DNA from: Paraglaciecola arctica
Lineage (GTDB): Bacteria; Pseudomonadota; Gammaproteobacteria; Enterobacterales; Alteromonadaceae
DNA: 64,000 bases
Direction of reading: 5' to 3'
Assembly (NCBI RefSeq): GCF_018861065.1
Contig: NZ_JAHKQO010000022.1
Span: 62,001-126,000, forward strand
The notes below the pieces were generated by a model. It ran no database searches, was not told where the DNA came from, and worked only from the letters and a program-made list of their open reading frames with translations. This document shows positions 1 through 13,647 of the stretch, in pieces (position 1 is the stretch's first letter; each line of letters opens with the position of its first letter). Both the position numbers and the translations under genes were made by a program.

Positions 1-834
1 ATATAAATTATTGGTTTCGTTTTGAGGTGGAACCCATGCTGATACAAAATAATGCTCTATCATGGCTGCCCAGCCAGCTGGAGTAGATTTCTTCAGATTT
101 TTGTCGAGCATGTCATCAAAATCAAACTTCTCGTATTTGTCTTCTTCTGTTGAATATGCGGCGCCTCTATAAGTTGGCATAAACATACTGCCATCTTCTT
201 TGAGCATACTTTGTTTAAGTTGACCAAACTGTTGTAGTTGTTTTGTATCACTAGTGTTGTTTTCAATAATATAACTAACGTCTATTTTGTGACTGTCCTT
301 TGTAAATACAAAGTTCTTAGTGATTTTTACGCCTTCAGGAGTAACTAATGTAAGGGGGACCGTTAAAGATTCGCCTACAAGTGTATAGCTGTTTTCAGTT
401 GCAGTATAAGTAGGACGCCCTTTACTATCAGGACCATCTTTACCAACTAAACCACTTTGAGCAATAAACAGGTCTTCGCCGGTTGGTCTTAATAAACTGT
501 ATGAGTCTTTTGAGTTTTGTTCGACAGGAAATTTAACTAGATTGGCTGATATAACGTCACCACCAACAGTATCTATTGTTAGATCAAGGGTATCGGTTTT
601 AATCAAAATGGTTTTCCCAGACTGAACACTACTTGCTAGGTAATTTTGTCCATTTGAAGAGGCAACTGGAACGTCCTCTGAACTGGTAGGCATATCGGAA
701 GTGATATTTTGTTGTTGATTAACAGTTTGAGCTGTTTCAACTGGTTTAGGTCCATAATCTAACTGCCATTGTTGCCATAATAGAAAGCCGACCATAGCAA
801 GGCCAATCAATAAAAAACTGCGTTGGGATTCCAT
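1..834 (-). CDS. yidC: Membrane protein insertase YidC, partial (C-terminus beyond window)
   Basis: YidC inserts and folds inner-membrane proteins, alone or with SecYEG. The reading frame stays open from the ATG at 834 to the window edge, so only the N-terminal 278 codons are present. It begins MESQRSFLLIGLAMVGFLLW, the usual YidC uncleaved signal anchor. A low-complexity linker and the start of the large periplasmic beta domain (TDTLDLTIDTVGGDVIS) follow. The catalytic five-helix core is not in the window. It lies downstream of yidD in the rpmH-rnpA-yidD-yidC block, an order conserved across proteobacteria. The identification is firm from the N-terminus and the context. Confidence 0.95.
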   Translation of the reverse strand, partial: MESQRSFLLIGLAMVGFLLWQQWQLDYGPKPVETAQTVNQQQNITSDMPTSSEDVPVASSNGQNYLASSVQSGKTILIKTDTLDLTIDTVGGDVISANLVKFPVEQNSKDSYSLLRPTGEDLFIAQSGLVGKDGPDSKGRPTYTATENSYTLVGESLTVPLTLVTPEGVKITKNFVFTKDSHKIDVSYIIENNTSDTKQLQQFGQLKQSMLKEDGSMFMPTYRGAAYSTEEDKYEKFDFDDMLDKNLKKSTPAGWAAMIEHYFVSAWVPPQNETNNLY

Positions 835-953
835 AAAATACTCTAATTAACTACTTATTATGTGTGTGACTTATTCATGTCAAAACATTAAACCACGGCG
901 ATGTTACTGTTTTACTTATGACCTGACTATTTATGAGGGCATAATTATAAAAA

Positions 954-1205
954 TCATTGTTTATTTTGTTTTTTTTCTGGCACTGGATCATATCCACCAT
1001 CATTGAGTGGATGGCATTTTAGTATGCGTTGCATAGATAACCAAGACCCTTTTATTATTCCGTGTTTAACAATAGCGTCAATTGCATAGTGAGAACAACT
1101 TGGATGAAATCTACAGGTTGGTCCTAGCATTGGTGAAAGCACCATTTGATAGAGTCTAATTATCCCAATTGGGATTTTTCGCAGCGCGACGCTAATTTTT
1201 TCCAT
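954..1205 (-). CDS. yidD: Membrane protein insertion efficiency factor YidD
   Basis: YidD is a small amphipathic protein at the inner membrane that helps YidC-dependent insertion. The 83-residue product has the family core: [20 protein letters not shown] with conserved cysteines, then [13 protein letters not shown] near the C-terminus. Its 5' end overlaps the 3' end of rnpA by 46 bp in another frame, an overlap typical of this pair and likely to couple their translation. yidC follows 119 bp downstream. Old databases list some members as haemolysins, which the sequence does not support. Confidence 0.95.
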   Translation of the reverse strand: MEKISVALRKIPIGIIRLYQMVLSPMLGPTCRFHPSCSHYAIDAIVKHGIIKGSWLSMQRILKCHPLNDGGYDPVPEKKQNKQ

Positions 1206-1528
1206 AATTTACTCAGCAAAGAAAACAATTCCTGATTCGAAAGTTTATCTAATCCACTTTTACCTACTACTACTATATCAATATTTGGTAACGAATGACG
1301 TTGTAGACGAAAGCTTTCACGTATGACACGTTTAAGTCTGTTTCTGTCGTGTGCATATTTGACTCGTTTTTTGGCTAAAGTGATGCCTAAACGAGGATTA
1401 TTTGAAGTATTAATTCTGGCAAGTAAGGTAATTTGAGGTGAAACAGATGGAATTGCATTACTGAAGACATATTCAAAGTGGGTGGGAGTAAGTAGCCTTA
1501 GCTCCCGAGAAAAATTATTTTCACCCAC
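1160..1528 (-). CDS. rnpA: Ribonuclease P protein component
   Basis: RnpA is the basic protein subunit that helps the RNase P RNA mature the 5' ends of tRNAs. The 122-residue product has the RNR signature, [18 protein letters not shown] at about residues 57-74, and the usual N-terminus [15 protein letters not shown]. Length is normal for the family. It lies 9 bp downstream of rpmH, and the two are normally co-transcribed. The C-terminus overlaps yidD. No feature looks unusual. Confidence 0.96.
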   Translation of the reverse strand: MGENNFSRELRLLTPTHFEYVFSNAIPSVSPQITLLARINTSNNPRLGITLAKKRVKYAHDRNRLKRVIRESFRLQRHSLPNIDIVVVGKSGLDKLSNQELFSLLSKLWKKLASRCEKSQLG

Positions 1529-1537
1529 CTTGGATAA

Positions 1538-1672
1538 TTAAGCTGATAAACGCGCACGGCCTTTAGCACGACGATTGGCAATAACCTTGCGGCCATTTTT
1601 AGTCGCCATACGGGCACGAAAACCGTGTGAACGCTTACGCTTTAAGTTGCTTGGTTGAAAAGTTCTTTTCAT
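1538..1672 (-). CDS. rpmH: 50S ribosomal protein L34
   Basis: L34 is a 44-residue, very basic protein of the large ribosomal subunit. The frame reads [20 protein letters not shown] from the ATG at 1672 and ends GRARLSA before a TAA at 1538-1540. This is essentially the consensus L34 sequence at full length. It is the first gene of the minus-strand rpmH-rnpA-yidD-yidC group. Its promoter must lie in the gap shared with dnaA. Confidence 0.97.
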   Translation of the reverse strand: MKRTFQPSNLKRKRSHGFRARMATKNGRKVIANRRAKGRARLSA

Positions 1673-2227
1673 GACCTAGTCCCGCTATACATAAGGTTTA
1701 AACAAAATGAGCATTTATATGATAACCGCTTCGAGATAATCACCGTGCTCAAAAATGACGCTGAATAATAGAGATCACTTGGCTTGTTGTCAATATATTA
1801 GTCCAAGTATTAACGTTCTATTTTGCGTAGGGTTTAGGATTGGTTTCCATGAGAAGATGATAACTATTTAAAATGTTCATTTTATCCACAGTTTATTCAA
1901 ATTATTACGGTTTATTTTGTGATTACACAGATATTTGGCATCAAAAATGCGTGTAAGCGGAAGATAATGTTGCTGAACACTATCATTGTAAATTATCGAA
2001 AAACATAATTAAAACAAAAAGATATAAGTATTTTTATTGTTATTTCAAATTAATTTAAAATGTATGTTGCGTTAATGAGGTGATTAGCGAGATAATTCAC
2101 AATCAGTTTTAGGTTTGGCTTTTAACTGCTTAATAATAACTCAACTATTACTTTTCACTTTTGTGTTGTAATTCCTTTTTTGTCTTATTTTGACCCTTTA
2201 TTTATAAGGATGGAGTCGTTTTTTTTG
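1673..2227. promoter_or_regulatory. rpmH/dnaA intergenic region, candidate oriC
   Basis: This 555-bp, strongly AT-rich gap separates the minus-strand rpmH group from plus-strand dnaA. It holds one perfect DnaA box, TTATCCACA at 1882-1890, and one near match, TAATTCACA at 2093-2101. A 12-bp inverted repeat, TGTGATTACACA, lies at 1918-1929. Several nearly pure A/T stretches lie at 1980-2060, which could act as an unwinding element. Gene orientation diverges at this point. In Pseudomonas the origin is between rpmH and dnaA, whereas in E. coli and Vibrio it is near mnmG. With only one perfect box the oriC call is tentative, but the gap must carry both divergent promoters. Confidence 0.45.
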
Positions 2228-3637
2228 ATGTCTATATGGAATCAGTGTCTTGATAGGTTACAACAGGATTTACCTATTCAGCAGTTTAGTATGTGGATAA
2301 GACCACTTCAGGCAGAATATGCCGACGCTTACATCACGCTTTTCGCACCTAATCGTTTTGTATTAGATTGGGTTAGAGATAAATACTTTTCACAAATCAA
2401 TAATTTATTGGCCGAGTTTTGTGGTGATAAAGCTCCGCAATTGCGCTTCGAAGTTAAAGTAGCGAATATCGAAACAAACAAGAAGTTTGGGGCAACGAAT
2501 TATCCACCAACTGTGGTTGAGCAAATTGGTCAACCTAAAGATAGTCCAGCGGTTTCCACCAACCCATCGGTTGCGGTTCCAAATATTGGTAGTACTGTAC
2601 CAATAGCGGCGACCCATAAAAGCAATATTAACTTAACCTATAAGTTCGACAACTTTGTCGAAGGTAAATCAAACCAACTTGCAAGGGCTGCTTCACAGCA
2701 AGTCGCTGATAACCCTGGTGGTGCTTATAATCCTTTATTTATATACGGTGGTACGGGTTTAGGTAAAACCCATTTATTACATGCTGTTGGTAACGGAATA
2801 ATGGACAAGAAAAAGAATGCAACTGTTGTATATATGCATTCCGAGCGGTTCGTACAAGACATGGTTAAGGCTTTACAAAATAATGCGATAGAAGAATTTA
2901 AACGATATTACCGTTCTGTTGACGCGCTACTCATAGATGATATTCAGTTTTTTGCCAATAAAGAACGCTCACAAGAAGAGTTTTTTCATACCTTTAACGC
3001 TTTGTTAGAAGGTAATCAGCAAATCATCCTAACGTCTGATCGCTATCCAAAGGAGATAGTTGGAGTAGAAGACCGTTTAAAATCAAGGTTTGGTTGGGGC
3101 TTAACTATTGCTATTGAACCGCCAGAATTAGAAACTCGGGTGGCTATTTTGATGAGAAAGGCTGTTGAAAACAAAATTTTCTTGCCAGATGAAGTCGCGT
3201 TTTTTATAGCTAAACGGCTAAGGTCAAATGTACGTGAGCTAGAAGGGGCATTGAATCGAGTTATTGCCAATGCTAACTTTACGGGACGTCCTATTACTAT
3301 TGACTTTGTGCGCGAGGCGCTTCGGGATTTATTAGCGTTACAAGAAAAATTAGTGACTATTGATAATATTCAAAAAACTGTGGCTGAGTATTACAAAATC
3401 AAGATGGCTGATATTTTATCAAAACGACGCAGTCGCAGTGTAGCTAGACCGAGACAAATGGCCATGGCGTTATCTAAAGAATTAACCAATCATAGTTTGC
3501 CAGAGATTGGCGATGCGTTCGGTGGTCGTGATCATACGACTGTATTGCACGCTTGCAGAAAAATAGTACAGCTAAGGGAAGAAAGTCATGATATAAAAGA
3601 AGACTATCAGAACTTAATTCGCACATTGTCTTCATAA
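2228..3637 (+). CDS. dnaA: Chromosomal replication initiator protein DnaA
   Basis: DnaA is the AAA+ ATPase that binds DnaA boxes and opens the origin. I chose the ATG at 2228, giving [20 protein letters not shown] and 469 residues, because this matches the normal N-terminus. A TTG at 2180 would add 16 unrelated residues. A GGAG at 2212-2215 stands 12 bases before the ATG. Domain I covers about residues 1-85. The AAA+ core has Walker [12 protein letters not shown] and Walker B LLIDDIQF. The C-terminal domain carries the box-binding signature [15 protein letters not shown]. It is the first gene of dnaA-dnaN-recF-gyrB. Confidence 0.97.
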   Translation: MSIWNQCLDRLQQDLPIQQFSMWIRPLQAEYADAYITLFAPNRFVLDWVRDKYFSQINNLLAEFCGDKAPQLRFEVKVANIETNKKFGATNYPPTVVEQIGQPKDSPAVSTNPSVAVPNIGSTVPIAATHKSNINLTYKFDNFVEGKSNQLARAASQQVADNPGGAYNPLFIYGGTGLGKTHLLHAVGNGIMDKKKNATVVYMHSERFVQDMVKALQNNAIEEFKRYYRSVDALLIDDIQFFANKERSQEEFFHTFNALLEGNQQIILTSDRYPKEIVGVEDRLKSRFGWGLTIAIEPPELETRVAILMRKAVENKIFLPDEVAFFIAKRLRSNVRELEGALNRVIANANFTGRPITIDFVREALRDLLALQEKLVTIDNIQKTVAEYYKIKMADILSKRRSRSVARPRQMAMALSKELTNHSLPEIGDAFGGRDHTTVLHACRKIVQLREESHDIKEDYQNLIRTLSS

Positions 3638-3655
3638 AAATTCACGAGTAAAAAG

Positions 3656-4759
3656 ATGAAATTTAGCATCAGTAGGGAAAACTTCTTGCAGCCACTTCAG
3701 TTGGTTTCTGGCGCAGTCGAGCGTCGCCATACGCTGCCTATATTGTCTAATGTTTTGATTAAAGTTAGTGATAACTCACTGTGGTTAACTGGTACGGATT
3801 TAGAGGTCGAGTTGATTTCTAACGTAACATTGAGTGGTGAGTTTGTTGAAGGCGAAATTACAGTTCCTGCCAAGAAATTGTTGGATATCTGTAGAGGATT
3901 AAACGAGGGTAGCAACATTGATTTCAGTGTCGAGTCCAATAAAGCGTTACTGAAATCCGGTCGTAGTAAATATAGTTTATCTACTTTGGCTGCAGATGAT
4001 TATCCTAATTTAGAAGATTGGCAGGGCGAGTTGGAGTTTGAGATACCGCAATCTGATCTTAAGCGACTTATTGACAGTACGCATTTTTGTATGGCGCAGC
4101 AAGATGTGCGTTATTATCTCAACGGTATGTCCCTTGAAACAGAAGATAACCTTATCCGCACAGTTGCTACAGATGGGCATAGGTTGGCGTTGTGTCGCCT
4201 CAGTTATACTAATGCCACTTTGCCAAATCGTCAGGTAATTATCCCACGTAAAGGCGTGCTGGAAATACTTAGGTTGATTGAAGATAACGATAAGTTAGTC
4301 AAGGTACAGGTCGGTTCGAATCATATTAGAATTTTCTCTACCGACTTTATATTTACTAGTAAACTAGTGGATGGGCGTTTTCCTGATTATAGGCGAGTGT
4401 TGCCAAAAGATGGTGATAAGAAAATTGAGTCGAGTAAAGATGTGTTAAAGCATGCTTTTTCGAGGGCCTCTATTTTATCAAATGAAAAGTTCAGAGGGGT
4501 ACGCTTAAATCTCTCGAATAGTGAACTCAAAATTACTGCAAACAATCCCGAACAAGAAGAGGCCGAGGAAATAGTAGACGTCGATTATCAAGGTGACAGA
4601 CTCGAAATCGGTTTTAATGTAGCGTATTTGATCGATGTTATGAATGGACTTAGTTGTGACGAAGTCCGTATTACATTGGCTGACTCCAACAGTAGTGCAT
4701 TAATAGAAGATGCCAAGGATGACTCTGCGCTGTACGTAATAATGCCGATGAGATTGTAA
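3656..4759 (+). CDS. dnaN: DNA polymerase III beta sliding clamp
   Basis: DnaN forms the ring-shaped dimer that tethers replicative and repair polymerases to DNA. The 367-residue product has the usual length and begins MKFSISRENFLQPLQLVSGA. It has the three repeated clamp domains of the family and ends YVIMPMRL, the conserved C-terminal strand near the partner-binding pocket. It starts 18 bp after dnaA and is followed 28 bp later by recF. That spacing suggests co-transcription. Confidence 0.97.
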   Translation: MKFSISRENFLQPLQLVSGAVERRHTLPILSNVLIKVSDNSLWLTGTDLEVELISNVTLSGEFVEGEITVPAKKLLDICRGLNEGSNIDFSVESNKALLKSGRSKYSLSTLAADDYPNLEDWQGELEFEIPQSDLKRLIDSTHFCMAQQDVRYYLNGMSLETEDNLIRTVATDGHRLALCRLSYTNATLPNRQVIIPRKGVLEILRLIEDNDKLVKVQVGSNHIRIFSTDFIFTSKLVDGRFPDYRRVLPKDGDKKIESSKDVLKHAFSRASILSNEKFRGVRLNLSNSELKITANNPEQEEAEEIVDVDYQGDRLEIGFNVAYLIDVMNGLSCDEVRITLADSNSSALIEDAKDDSALYVIMPMRL

Positions 4760-4787
4760 TTAGCGTTTATTCGAAGTTGCGATATTC

Positions 4788-8325
<3,538 letters not shown>

Positions 8326-8340
8326 CAATTAATAGTCAAA

Positions 8341-8368
8341 AAAAAGGCCGCTGATTAGCGGCCTTTTT
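8341..8368 (+). terminator. Rho-independent terminator after gyrB
   Basis: A 12-bp perfect stem (AAAAAGGCCGCT / AGCGGCCTTTTT) with a 4-base GATT loop starts 15 bp after the gyrB stop. A T-rich tail follows on the plus strand. The A-run on the other side means it may also end transcription arriving on the minus strand, but the adjacent lipoprotein gene reads away from it on that strand. Confidence 0.9.
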
Positions 8369-8379
8369 TATATTTAAAA

Positions 8380-8823
8380 TCAATGGGTTATATTACTTAT
8401 CGATACTTTTGGCGCACCGAATCCACTGAAATCAATGGTGAATTCAAACAACCCAGTTTCCATAGGTGTAAATTGAAAGTTCTCATCTGTGGTATCACAG
8501 TTAGACGAGACTAACTCTCCAACTTCAATAATTCTATCCGATTCATTTGCAAAACCACAGTTCATCCCCGGAGTCCAACTAGAGTCGGCGAACTTAAAAT
8601 CATAAGGTTGACCGTCAGCTATCAATTCAATCGATGTTGAATAAACCTGATCAGACACCTCTACTAACTTATATTTTTCGTCGGCTTCCCACCAAGAAAA
8701 AACACCTCTAAGATAGAGACCGTCATAATTTCGTTCAGTATTAAATGTATCAATAACATTAGTCGCACAACCACTTAGCAAGTTAGCAAGAATGGCCACA
8801 GATACAAAACCTATTTTCTTCAT
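8380..8823 (-). CDS. Hypothetical lipoprotein
   Basis: The 147-residue product starts with a lipoprotein signal, MKKIGFVSVAILANLLSGCA. The lipobox LSGC puts the lipidated cysteine at residue 19. The rest is polar with a beta-rich look (YLRGVFSWWEADEKYKLVEV, and FEFTIDFSGFGAPKVSIS near the end) and has two further cysteines around residues 90-110. I do not recognise the family. The segments suggest a small all-beta domain of the starch-binding or pullulanase-like kind, but this is a guess. It stands alone between gyrB and glyS, reading towards gyrB. Confidence 0.7.
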   Translation of the reverse strand: MKKIGFVSVAILANLLSGCATNVIDTFNTERNYDGLYLRGVFSWWEADEKYKLVEVSDQVYSTSIELIADGQPYDFKFADSSWTPGMNCGFANESDRIIEVGELVSSNCDTTDENFQFTPMETGLFEFTIDFSGFGAPKVSISNITH

Positions 8824-8860
8824 CTGATTTAACGTCCTAAAATTATTAAGTTTGCGAAAT

Positions 8861-10927
8861 CTAATTTAATACTGATATATCTGCGCAGCACAAGAACAAA
8901 CCTCTAAGACGTGATAATAATGATAATCGATTTCGCCTAATTGACTCATCTTCAGCCATTACCATAACATTCTCGAAAAAAGCATCAATCGGCTGTCTTA
9001 GTTCCGCCAACACAGTCAAAGCGCTAGCATAATCAGACTGTTCAATCATTGGTTGAATCTGCGCTTCAACAAGCTCCAGACCGTCTGCTAACGCCTTTTC
9101 AGCCGGTTCTTGAATCAGAGCAGAATCAAAACTGATCTCTTCATTAATGGCATTCTTAGCCAATATATTGGCTACTCGTTTATTCGCTGCGGCAAGCGCT
9201 TCTGCCGATTCCAATGTGTTGAAGGATTTCACTGCTTCAACTCTAGCTGCAAAATCAGCAGGACGAGTAGGGCGGTTAGCTGCTACTGCTTGTACTACAC
9301 CAGCGGCAACACCTTGTTCGGCGTACCATGCTCTAAATCGCGCCAATACAAAATCAACTACCTTAGTTTGAAGCTCTTGCGTCTTTACTTTTCCCTCGAA
9401 AGTCGAAATCGATGCCCCAACCAAATCAACTAAATCTAAGGGCAGATTCTTCTCAACAATTATTCGCAACACACCAATTGAAGCGCGACGCAAAGCAAAG
9501 GGGTCCTTATCACCTTTGGGGGTTTGTCCAATCCCAAAAATACCAACTAAGGTATCTATCTTATCCGCCAACGCTACACATAGACTGACATCGTTCGTAG
9601 GCAATTTATCACCCGCAAAACGCGGCATATATTGTTCATTCAATGCTACCGCTACAGTCTCTGCTTCGCCGTCAACTCGCGCGTAATGCATGCCCATAAC
9701 GCCTTGAACATCAGGAAACTCCATAACCATATTTGTCATTAAATCAGTTTTACACAACAATCCTGCTCGATAAGAGGCATCTTGATCGGCGCCAACCATT
9801 GCAGCAATATTCTTTGCCATAGACGCAATACGTTGTGATTTTTCGTAAACTGTACCCAATTGTTTTTGAAACAATACAGTTTTTAAACTCTCGAGACGCG
9901 ATTCCAAGGTTTGTTTTTTATCAGTGTTAAAGAAAAATTCTGCGTCAGCTAACCTTGGGCGAATGACTTTTTCGTTACCGCTAACAATAGTCTGCGGGTC
10001 TTTACTTTCTATATTAGTGATAAAAATAAACTTGGACTTTAAATGGCCGTTACCATCTAACAAAGGAAAGTATTTTTGGTCATCTTTCATAGTGTAAATG
10101 AGCGCTTCTTTGGGAACCGCTAAGAAAGACTCATCAAAATTCGCCATTAGTGCTACTGGCCACTCTACCAATGCAGTTACTTCATCTAAAAGCTCATCGT
10201 TTATATCAGCAACGGCGTCTTCTTGTTTAGCTAAATCCTGAATCTGCTCAAGAATTATTGCCTTGCGCTGACTATGGTCTGCAATTACATAGTGTTGTTT
10301 GAGTTCGGTTAGATAATTGTTTGCATTGTTTAATTCAAATGGAGCGTCAGTATGAAATCTATGACCATTAATAATACGTGCTGAAGGCACATCTAGCACC
10401 TTTCCTTCAATAAGGTCCGCACCGTAAAGCATGGTAACCGTATGAATTGGCCTAATAAACTGCGTACTTTTTGCACCCCAACGCATTGGTTTGGGGATAG
10501 GTAGCCCTTTTAGTGCTTCTTCAACTATCGCGGCCAAAAGCTGTGCTATAGCCTGTCCTTTTACTTGCGCTTGATATAATAACCATTCGCCCTTATCGGT
10601 TTTTAAACGTTCAGCTTGGTTAACTTCTATTCCATTGGAACGCGCCCAGCCTTGTGCTGCCTTTGTAGGTTCTCCATTTGCATCAAATGCAGCAGAAACG
10701 GCTGGACCGCGTTTCTCTACTTGCTTGTCCGCTTGGAACTCTGATAAATTTTCAACTATCACTGCTAAGCGACGAGGTGATGCATACCAGTTAATCTGAC
10801 CAAATGAGAAATCACTCTGACTAAATGCAGACTCGATATTATCTTTGAATGCAAGGGCCAATTTGGCCAAGGATTTTGGCGGAAGTTCTTCTGTTCCAAT
10901 CTCAATTAATAAATTATCAGTTCGCAT
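8861..10927 (-). CDS. glyS: Glycyl-tRNA synthetase beta subunit
   Basis: GlyS is the large subunit of the bacterial alpha2beta2 glycyl-tRNA synthetase and contributes tRNA recognition. The 688-residue product has the standard N-terminus [18 protein letters not shown] and the conserved block [17 protein letters not shown]. An HD-like middle region and a C-terminal anticodon-binding-type domain follow. Its start lies 2 bp after the glyQ stop, so the two subunits are translated from one message. Length matches E. coli GlyS. Confidence 0.97.
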   Translation of the reverse strand: MRTDNLLIEIGTEELPPKSLAKLALAFKDNIESAFSQSDFSFGQINWYASPRRLAVIVENLSEFQADKQVEKRGPAVSAAFDANGEPTKAAQGWARSNGIEVNQAERLKTDKGEWLLYQAQVKGQAIAQLLAAIVEEALKGLPIPKPMRWGAKSTQFIRPIHTVTMLYGADLIEGKVLDVPSARIINGHRFHTDAPFELNNANNYLTELKQHYVIADHSQRKAIILEQIQDLAKQEDAVADINDELLDEVTALVEWPVALMANFDESFLAVPKEALIYTMKDDQKYFPLLDGNGHLKSKFIFITNIESKDPQTIVSGNEKVIRPRLADAEFFFNTDKKQTLESRLESLKTVLFQKQLGTVYEKSQRIASMAKNIAAMVGADQDASYRAGLLCKTDLMTNMVMEFPDVQGVMGMHYARVDGEAETVAVALNEQYMPRFAGDKLPTNDVSLCVALADKIDTLVGIFGIGQTPKGDKDPFALRRASIGVLRIIVEKNLPLDLVDLVGASISTFEGKVKTQELQTKVVDFVLARFRAWYAEQGVAAGVVQAVAANRPTRPADFAARVEAVKSFNTLESAEALAAANKRVANILAKNAINEEISFDSALIQEPAEKALADGLELVEAQIQPMIEQSDYASALTVLAELRQPIDAFFENVMVMAEDESIRRNRLSLLSRLRGLFLCCADISVLN

Positions 10928-10929
10928 GG

Positions 10930-11835
10930 CTACTTCTCCTTCTTACACATTGGAAAGCCAAGTGCTTCTCGCGCTTCGTAATAAACTTTTGCGCAGGCCT
11001 TAGAAAGGGTCCTGACCCTTAAAATATAACGTTGCCGTTCTGTAACTGAAATCGCATGTCTCGCATCTAATAAATTAAATGCGTGCGATGCCTTCATCAC
11101 TTGTTCATATGCAGGTAACGGTAGGTTAGCTGCAATCAACTTTTCGCTGTCTTTTTCACATTGATCAAAAGTTGCGAACAACGCCTCAACATCAGCATGT
11201 TCGAAGTTATAGGCTGATTGCTCTACTTCGTTTTGATGAAATACGTCACCGTACGTGACTGTACCCATAGGTCCATCTGTCCATACTAAATCATATATGC
11301 TATCAACGCCTTGAATGTACATGGCTAAACGTTCAAGACCATAAGTTATTTCACCGGTTACCGGAGAACACTCTAGACCACCCACTTGCTGAAAATAAGT
11401 AAATTGTGTGACTTCCATGCCATTCAACCATACTTCCCAACCAAGACCCCAGGCGCCAAGAGTCGGTGATTCCCAATTGTCTTCTACAAATCTAATATCA
11501 TGCACTAAAGGATCAAACCCAAGCTCTCTTAGAGAACCTAAGTACAATTCTTGAATATTGTCTGGTGAGGGTTTAAGCATTACCTGAAACTGATAGTAAT
11601 GTTGGAGTCTATTAGGATTTTCGCCGTAACGACCATCAGTAGGGCGTCTACAAGGTTGCACATAGGCACTGCTAATGGGTTCTGGGCCTATTGACCTTAG
11701 GAATGTCATTGGATGGAATGTACCTGCACCCACTTCCATATCTAGTGGTTGGATTATCACACAACCCTGTCGCGCCCAATAATCTTGAAGCGCCAAAATG
11801 AGTCCTTGAAATGTCTTACAATCAAACTTTTGCAT
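10930..11835 (-). CDS. glyQ: Glycyl-tRNA synthetase alpha subunit
   Basis: GlyQ carries the class II catalytic site for glycine activation. The frame extends to a TTG at 11859, with ATG codons at 11847 and 11835. I chose 11835, giving [20 protein letters not shown], because it matches the E. coli start and length of about 301 residues; 11847 is possible. Catalytic blocks visible are [39 protein letters not shown] and [20 protein letters not shown]. The gene is divergent from tag across about 140 bp and is followed directly by glyS. Confidence 0.96.
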   Translation of the reverse strand: MQKFDCKTFQGLILALQDYWARQGCVIIQPLDMEVGAGTFHPMTFLRSIGPEPISSAYVQPCRRPTDGRYGENPNRLQHYYQFQVMLKPSPDNIQELYLGSLRELGFDPLVHDIRFVEDNWESPTLGAWGLGWEVWLNGMEVTQFTYFQQVGGLECSPVTGEITYGLERLAMYIQGVDSIYDLVWTDGPMGTVTYGDVFHQNEVEQSAYNFEHADVEALFATFDQCEKDSEKLIAANLPLPAYEQVMKASHAFNLLDARHAISVTERQRYILRVRTLSKACAKVYYEAREALGFPMCKKEK

Positions 11836-11978
11836 ATTCTCTAGCATTTCCTCAGCCAACTTAGGCCTTTCGAATAATTAATTTTAAAAAAACGCCGGCA
11901 AGTATACCTTTTGTCGCGGAGTCTATGTAGGCTTAAAGGCGATTAAAACAGCATTTAGACATAAGAAGTGAGCTCCAA

Positions 11979-12560
11979 ATGGCAAAATTACGCTGTAGTT
12001 GGGTAAGTGAAGATAAAACCTATCAAAATTACCATGACAATGTTTGGGGAAGGGCGGTAACAAACAGTCAAGAATTGTATGCAAAACTCTGCCTTGATGG
12101 CCAACAAGCGGGATTGAGTTGGATTACTATATTAAAGAAACAAACCAATTATGAGGAGGCGTTTTGCAATTTCGATCCTACAAAAATATCAATATTCACT
12201 GAAGAGGATGTGGATCGTTTAATGCAAAACTCTGGAATCGTTCGTAACCGACTAAAAATCCAATCAATTATAAAAAACGCTAGAGCATATTTAGCTATAG
12301 AAGCGTCTGGAATGACTTTTAGCGATTATATTTGGCAATTTGTTGACGGCAAAACCATCGTCAATAGATGGTCCTCCAAAAGCGATGTGCCTACTTCAAC
12401 GCCGCAGTCAGATAAAATGGCAAAGGCACTTAAAAAACAGGGGTTTTCGTTCGTAGGAACAACGATATGTTATGCATTTATGCAAGCTGTAGGCATGGTA
12501 AACGATCATACAACAAACTGTTTTTGTTATGAAAGTAGTATTCTGGACGCTAAAAGCTAA
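11979..12560 (+). CDS. tag: DNA-3-methyladenine glycosylase I
   Basis: Tag removes 3-methyladenine from alkylated DNA. The 193-residue product shows the family pattern: RCSWVSEDKTYQNYHDNVWG near the N-terminus, LCLDGQQAGLSWITILKKQ, and a C-terminal His/Cys region HTTNCFCY. Together with the N-terminal Cys these form the zinc-binding site. It is a single gene, divergent from glyQ. Its 3' end overlaps the 3' end of the convergent DUF2489 gene by 4 bp. Confidence 0.95.
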   Translation: MAKLRCSWVSEDKTYQNYHDNVWGRAVTNSQELYAKLCLDGQQAGLSWITILKKQTNYEEAFCNFDPTKISIFTEEDVDRLMQNSGIVRNRLKIQSIIKNARAYLAIEASGMTFSDYIWQFVDGKTIVNRWSSKSDVPTSTPQSDKMAKALKKQGFSFVGTTICYAFMQAVGMVNDHTTNCFCYESSILDAKS

Positions 12561-13015
12561 GATTTCGAGATTGCTAACAAATTAAAGGTTTTCAATATCG
12601 AAATCTCAATCAATATTTGTGTTTCTAGCTTAGCTTCTAGTTCTTCCCTATGGGTATCTTGGCGCCTGATTTCAATTTTACTTTGCGCTTTTCTAGCTTC
12701 ATGAGTGGGTAGCATTTTTATCTGGTCGTAAAGTGAATATAGAATTGGAAACTGCTGACCAAAATTCGGTTTGTCTTTTATGGGTAAGGCTTCTAAAAGG
12801 TGATACAGCCTTATACTTCCTTCTGACAGGTTACATTGCTGTTGTTCCATGGCTTTGGCAATAGTTTGGATACTTTGGCATATGTTTTCGATTCGTTGCT
12901 GAGTTTTTTGCTCTCGTATTTGCTGCTGTAGTTTTAACTTAAACAGCAATGAACCTGCATAAAAAGCCAAGGTAGCAATAATAATTAATGGGACAAGCAA
13001 CAACAGCATGTTCAT
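12557..13015 (-). CDS. DUF2489-type membrane-anchored protein
   Basis: The 152-residue product begins with one transmembrane helix (MNMLLLLVPLIIIATLAFYAGSLLF is mostly hydrophobic to about residue 25). A charged, helical cytoplasmic part rich in Gln, Lys and Glu follows, likely coiled coil. The pattern and its position just after yihI match the DUF2489 family of gammaproteobacteria. No function is established as far as I know. It starts 16 bp after the yihI stop, so the two probably form one operon. Confidence 0.8.
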   Translation of the reverse strand: MNMLLLLVPLIIIATLAFYAGSLLFKLKLQQQIREQKTQQRIENICQSIQTIAKAMEQQQCNLSEGSIRLYHLLEALPIKDKPNFGQQFPILYSLYDQIKMLPTHEARKAQSKIEIRRQDTHREELEAKLETQILIEISILKTFNLLAISKS

Positions 13016-13031
13016 ATATAGCTACTTATGC

Positions 13032-13541
13032 TTAATCTTTAAAGTCATTAATATCGATAGATTCAAACTGCGAAAATACGTCGATTTCTTGCTCTGAAGT
13101 CTCTTGGTGATTTTCATCGTCGTTGCTAATACCAAGTAAATCACAAAGTACTTTATGTCTCGCTAAGGTTTGATCTACATATTGTTGATCTTCTCTGGAT
13201 ATTTTTTTATCCTTTTCAAGTTTGTTCAAAAGTGTAGCTAGCCGTGGATCTTGTTCAATTGCGGCCAGCTCTTGAGTCGGAGAAAAGTACTTTATTTTCT
13301 TGGGTACAGTTTTTTGTTCGCTTGTTTCTACAATCAAGCTAACGGGTTTCTTACTGCCATGCCTCGGATCCTTAACGACCTTTTTAGGTCCTTGGCTGTC
13401 TGTAAGTGCCGCGCTGTTGCGACTTCCAGCTGGTTTTCCGAGATGTTTTTTTACACGCTTTTCAGTTGGTTTACGTACATTTGAAGATGTTTTGGCGACA
13501 CCAATTTTACCAACTTTACGAGATTTTTTCTGCCTAGCCAT
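13032..13541 (-). CDS. yihI: Der GTPase-activating protein YihI
   Basis: YihI stimulates the GTPase Der (EngA) and so tunes 50S ribosome assembly. The 169-residue product has the family form: a very basic disordered N-terminal half (MARQKKSRKVGKIGVAKTSS) and an acidic, helical C-terminal half (LNKLEKDKKISREDQQYVDQ). A good ribosome-binding site (AGGTGAG) precedes the ATG at 13541. It sits directly after the CsrB/C-type RNA gene, as yihI follows csrC in E. coli. Confidence 0.93.
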   Translation of the reverse strand: MARQKKSRKVGKIGVAKTSSNVRKPTEKRVKKHLGKPAGSRNSAALTDSQGPKKVVKDPRHGSKKPVSLIVETSEQKTVPKKIKYFSPTQELAAIEQDPRLATLLNKLEKDKKISREDQQYVDQTLARHKVLCDLLGISNDDENHQETSEQEIDVFSQFESIDINDFKD

Positions 13542-13617
13542 AGCTCACCTGTGTAGGGCCTTAATATGGGCGTGATTCTACCTTAGTACAAGCGTGATAA
13601 CAGCGAATTTTTGACAG

Positions 13618-13647
13618 AAAAAAAGCGATAGTTGAACTATCGCTTTT
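13618..13647 (-). terminator. Terminator of the CsrB/C-type RNA
   Basis: AAAAGCGATAG and CTATCGCTTTT form an 11-bp stem around a 5-base loop. On the minus strand seven consecutive T follow. Together with the GGA-rich sequence upstream it closes the small RNA and separates it from yihI, whose start is 77 bp further on. Confidence 0.88.

Noticed and set aside
2292-2300. A perfect DnaA box (TGTGGATAA) inside dnaA
   Set aside because: These bases encode the conserved Met-Trp-Ile-Arg of DnaA domain I, so the match is explained by coding. I do not count it as part of an origin.
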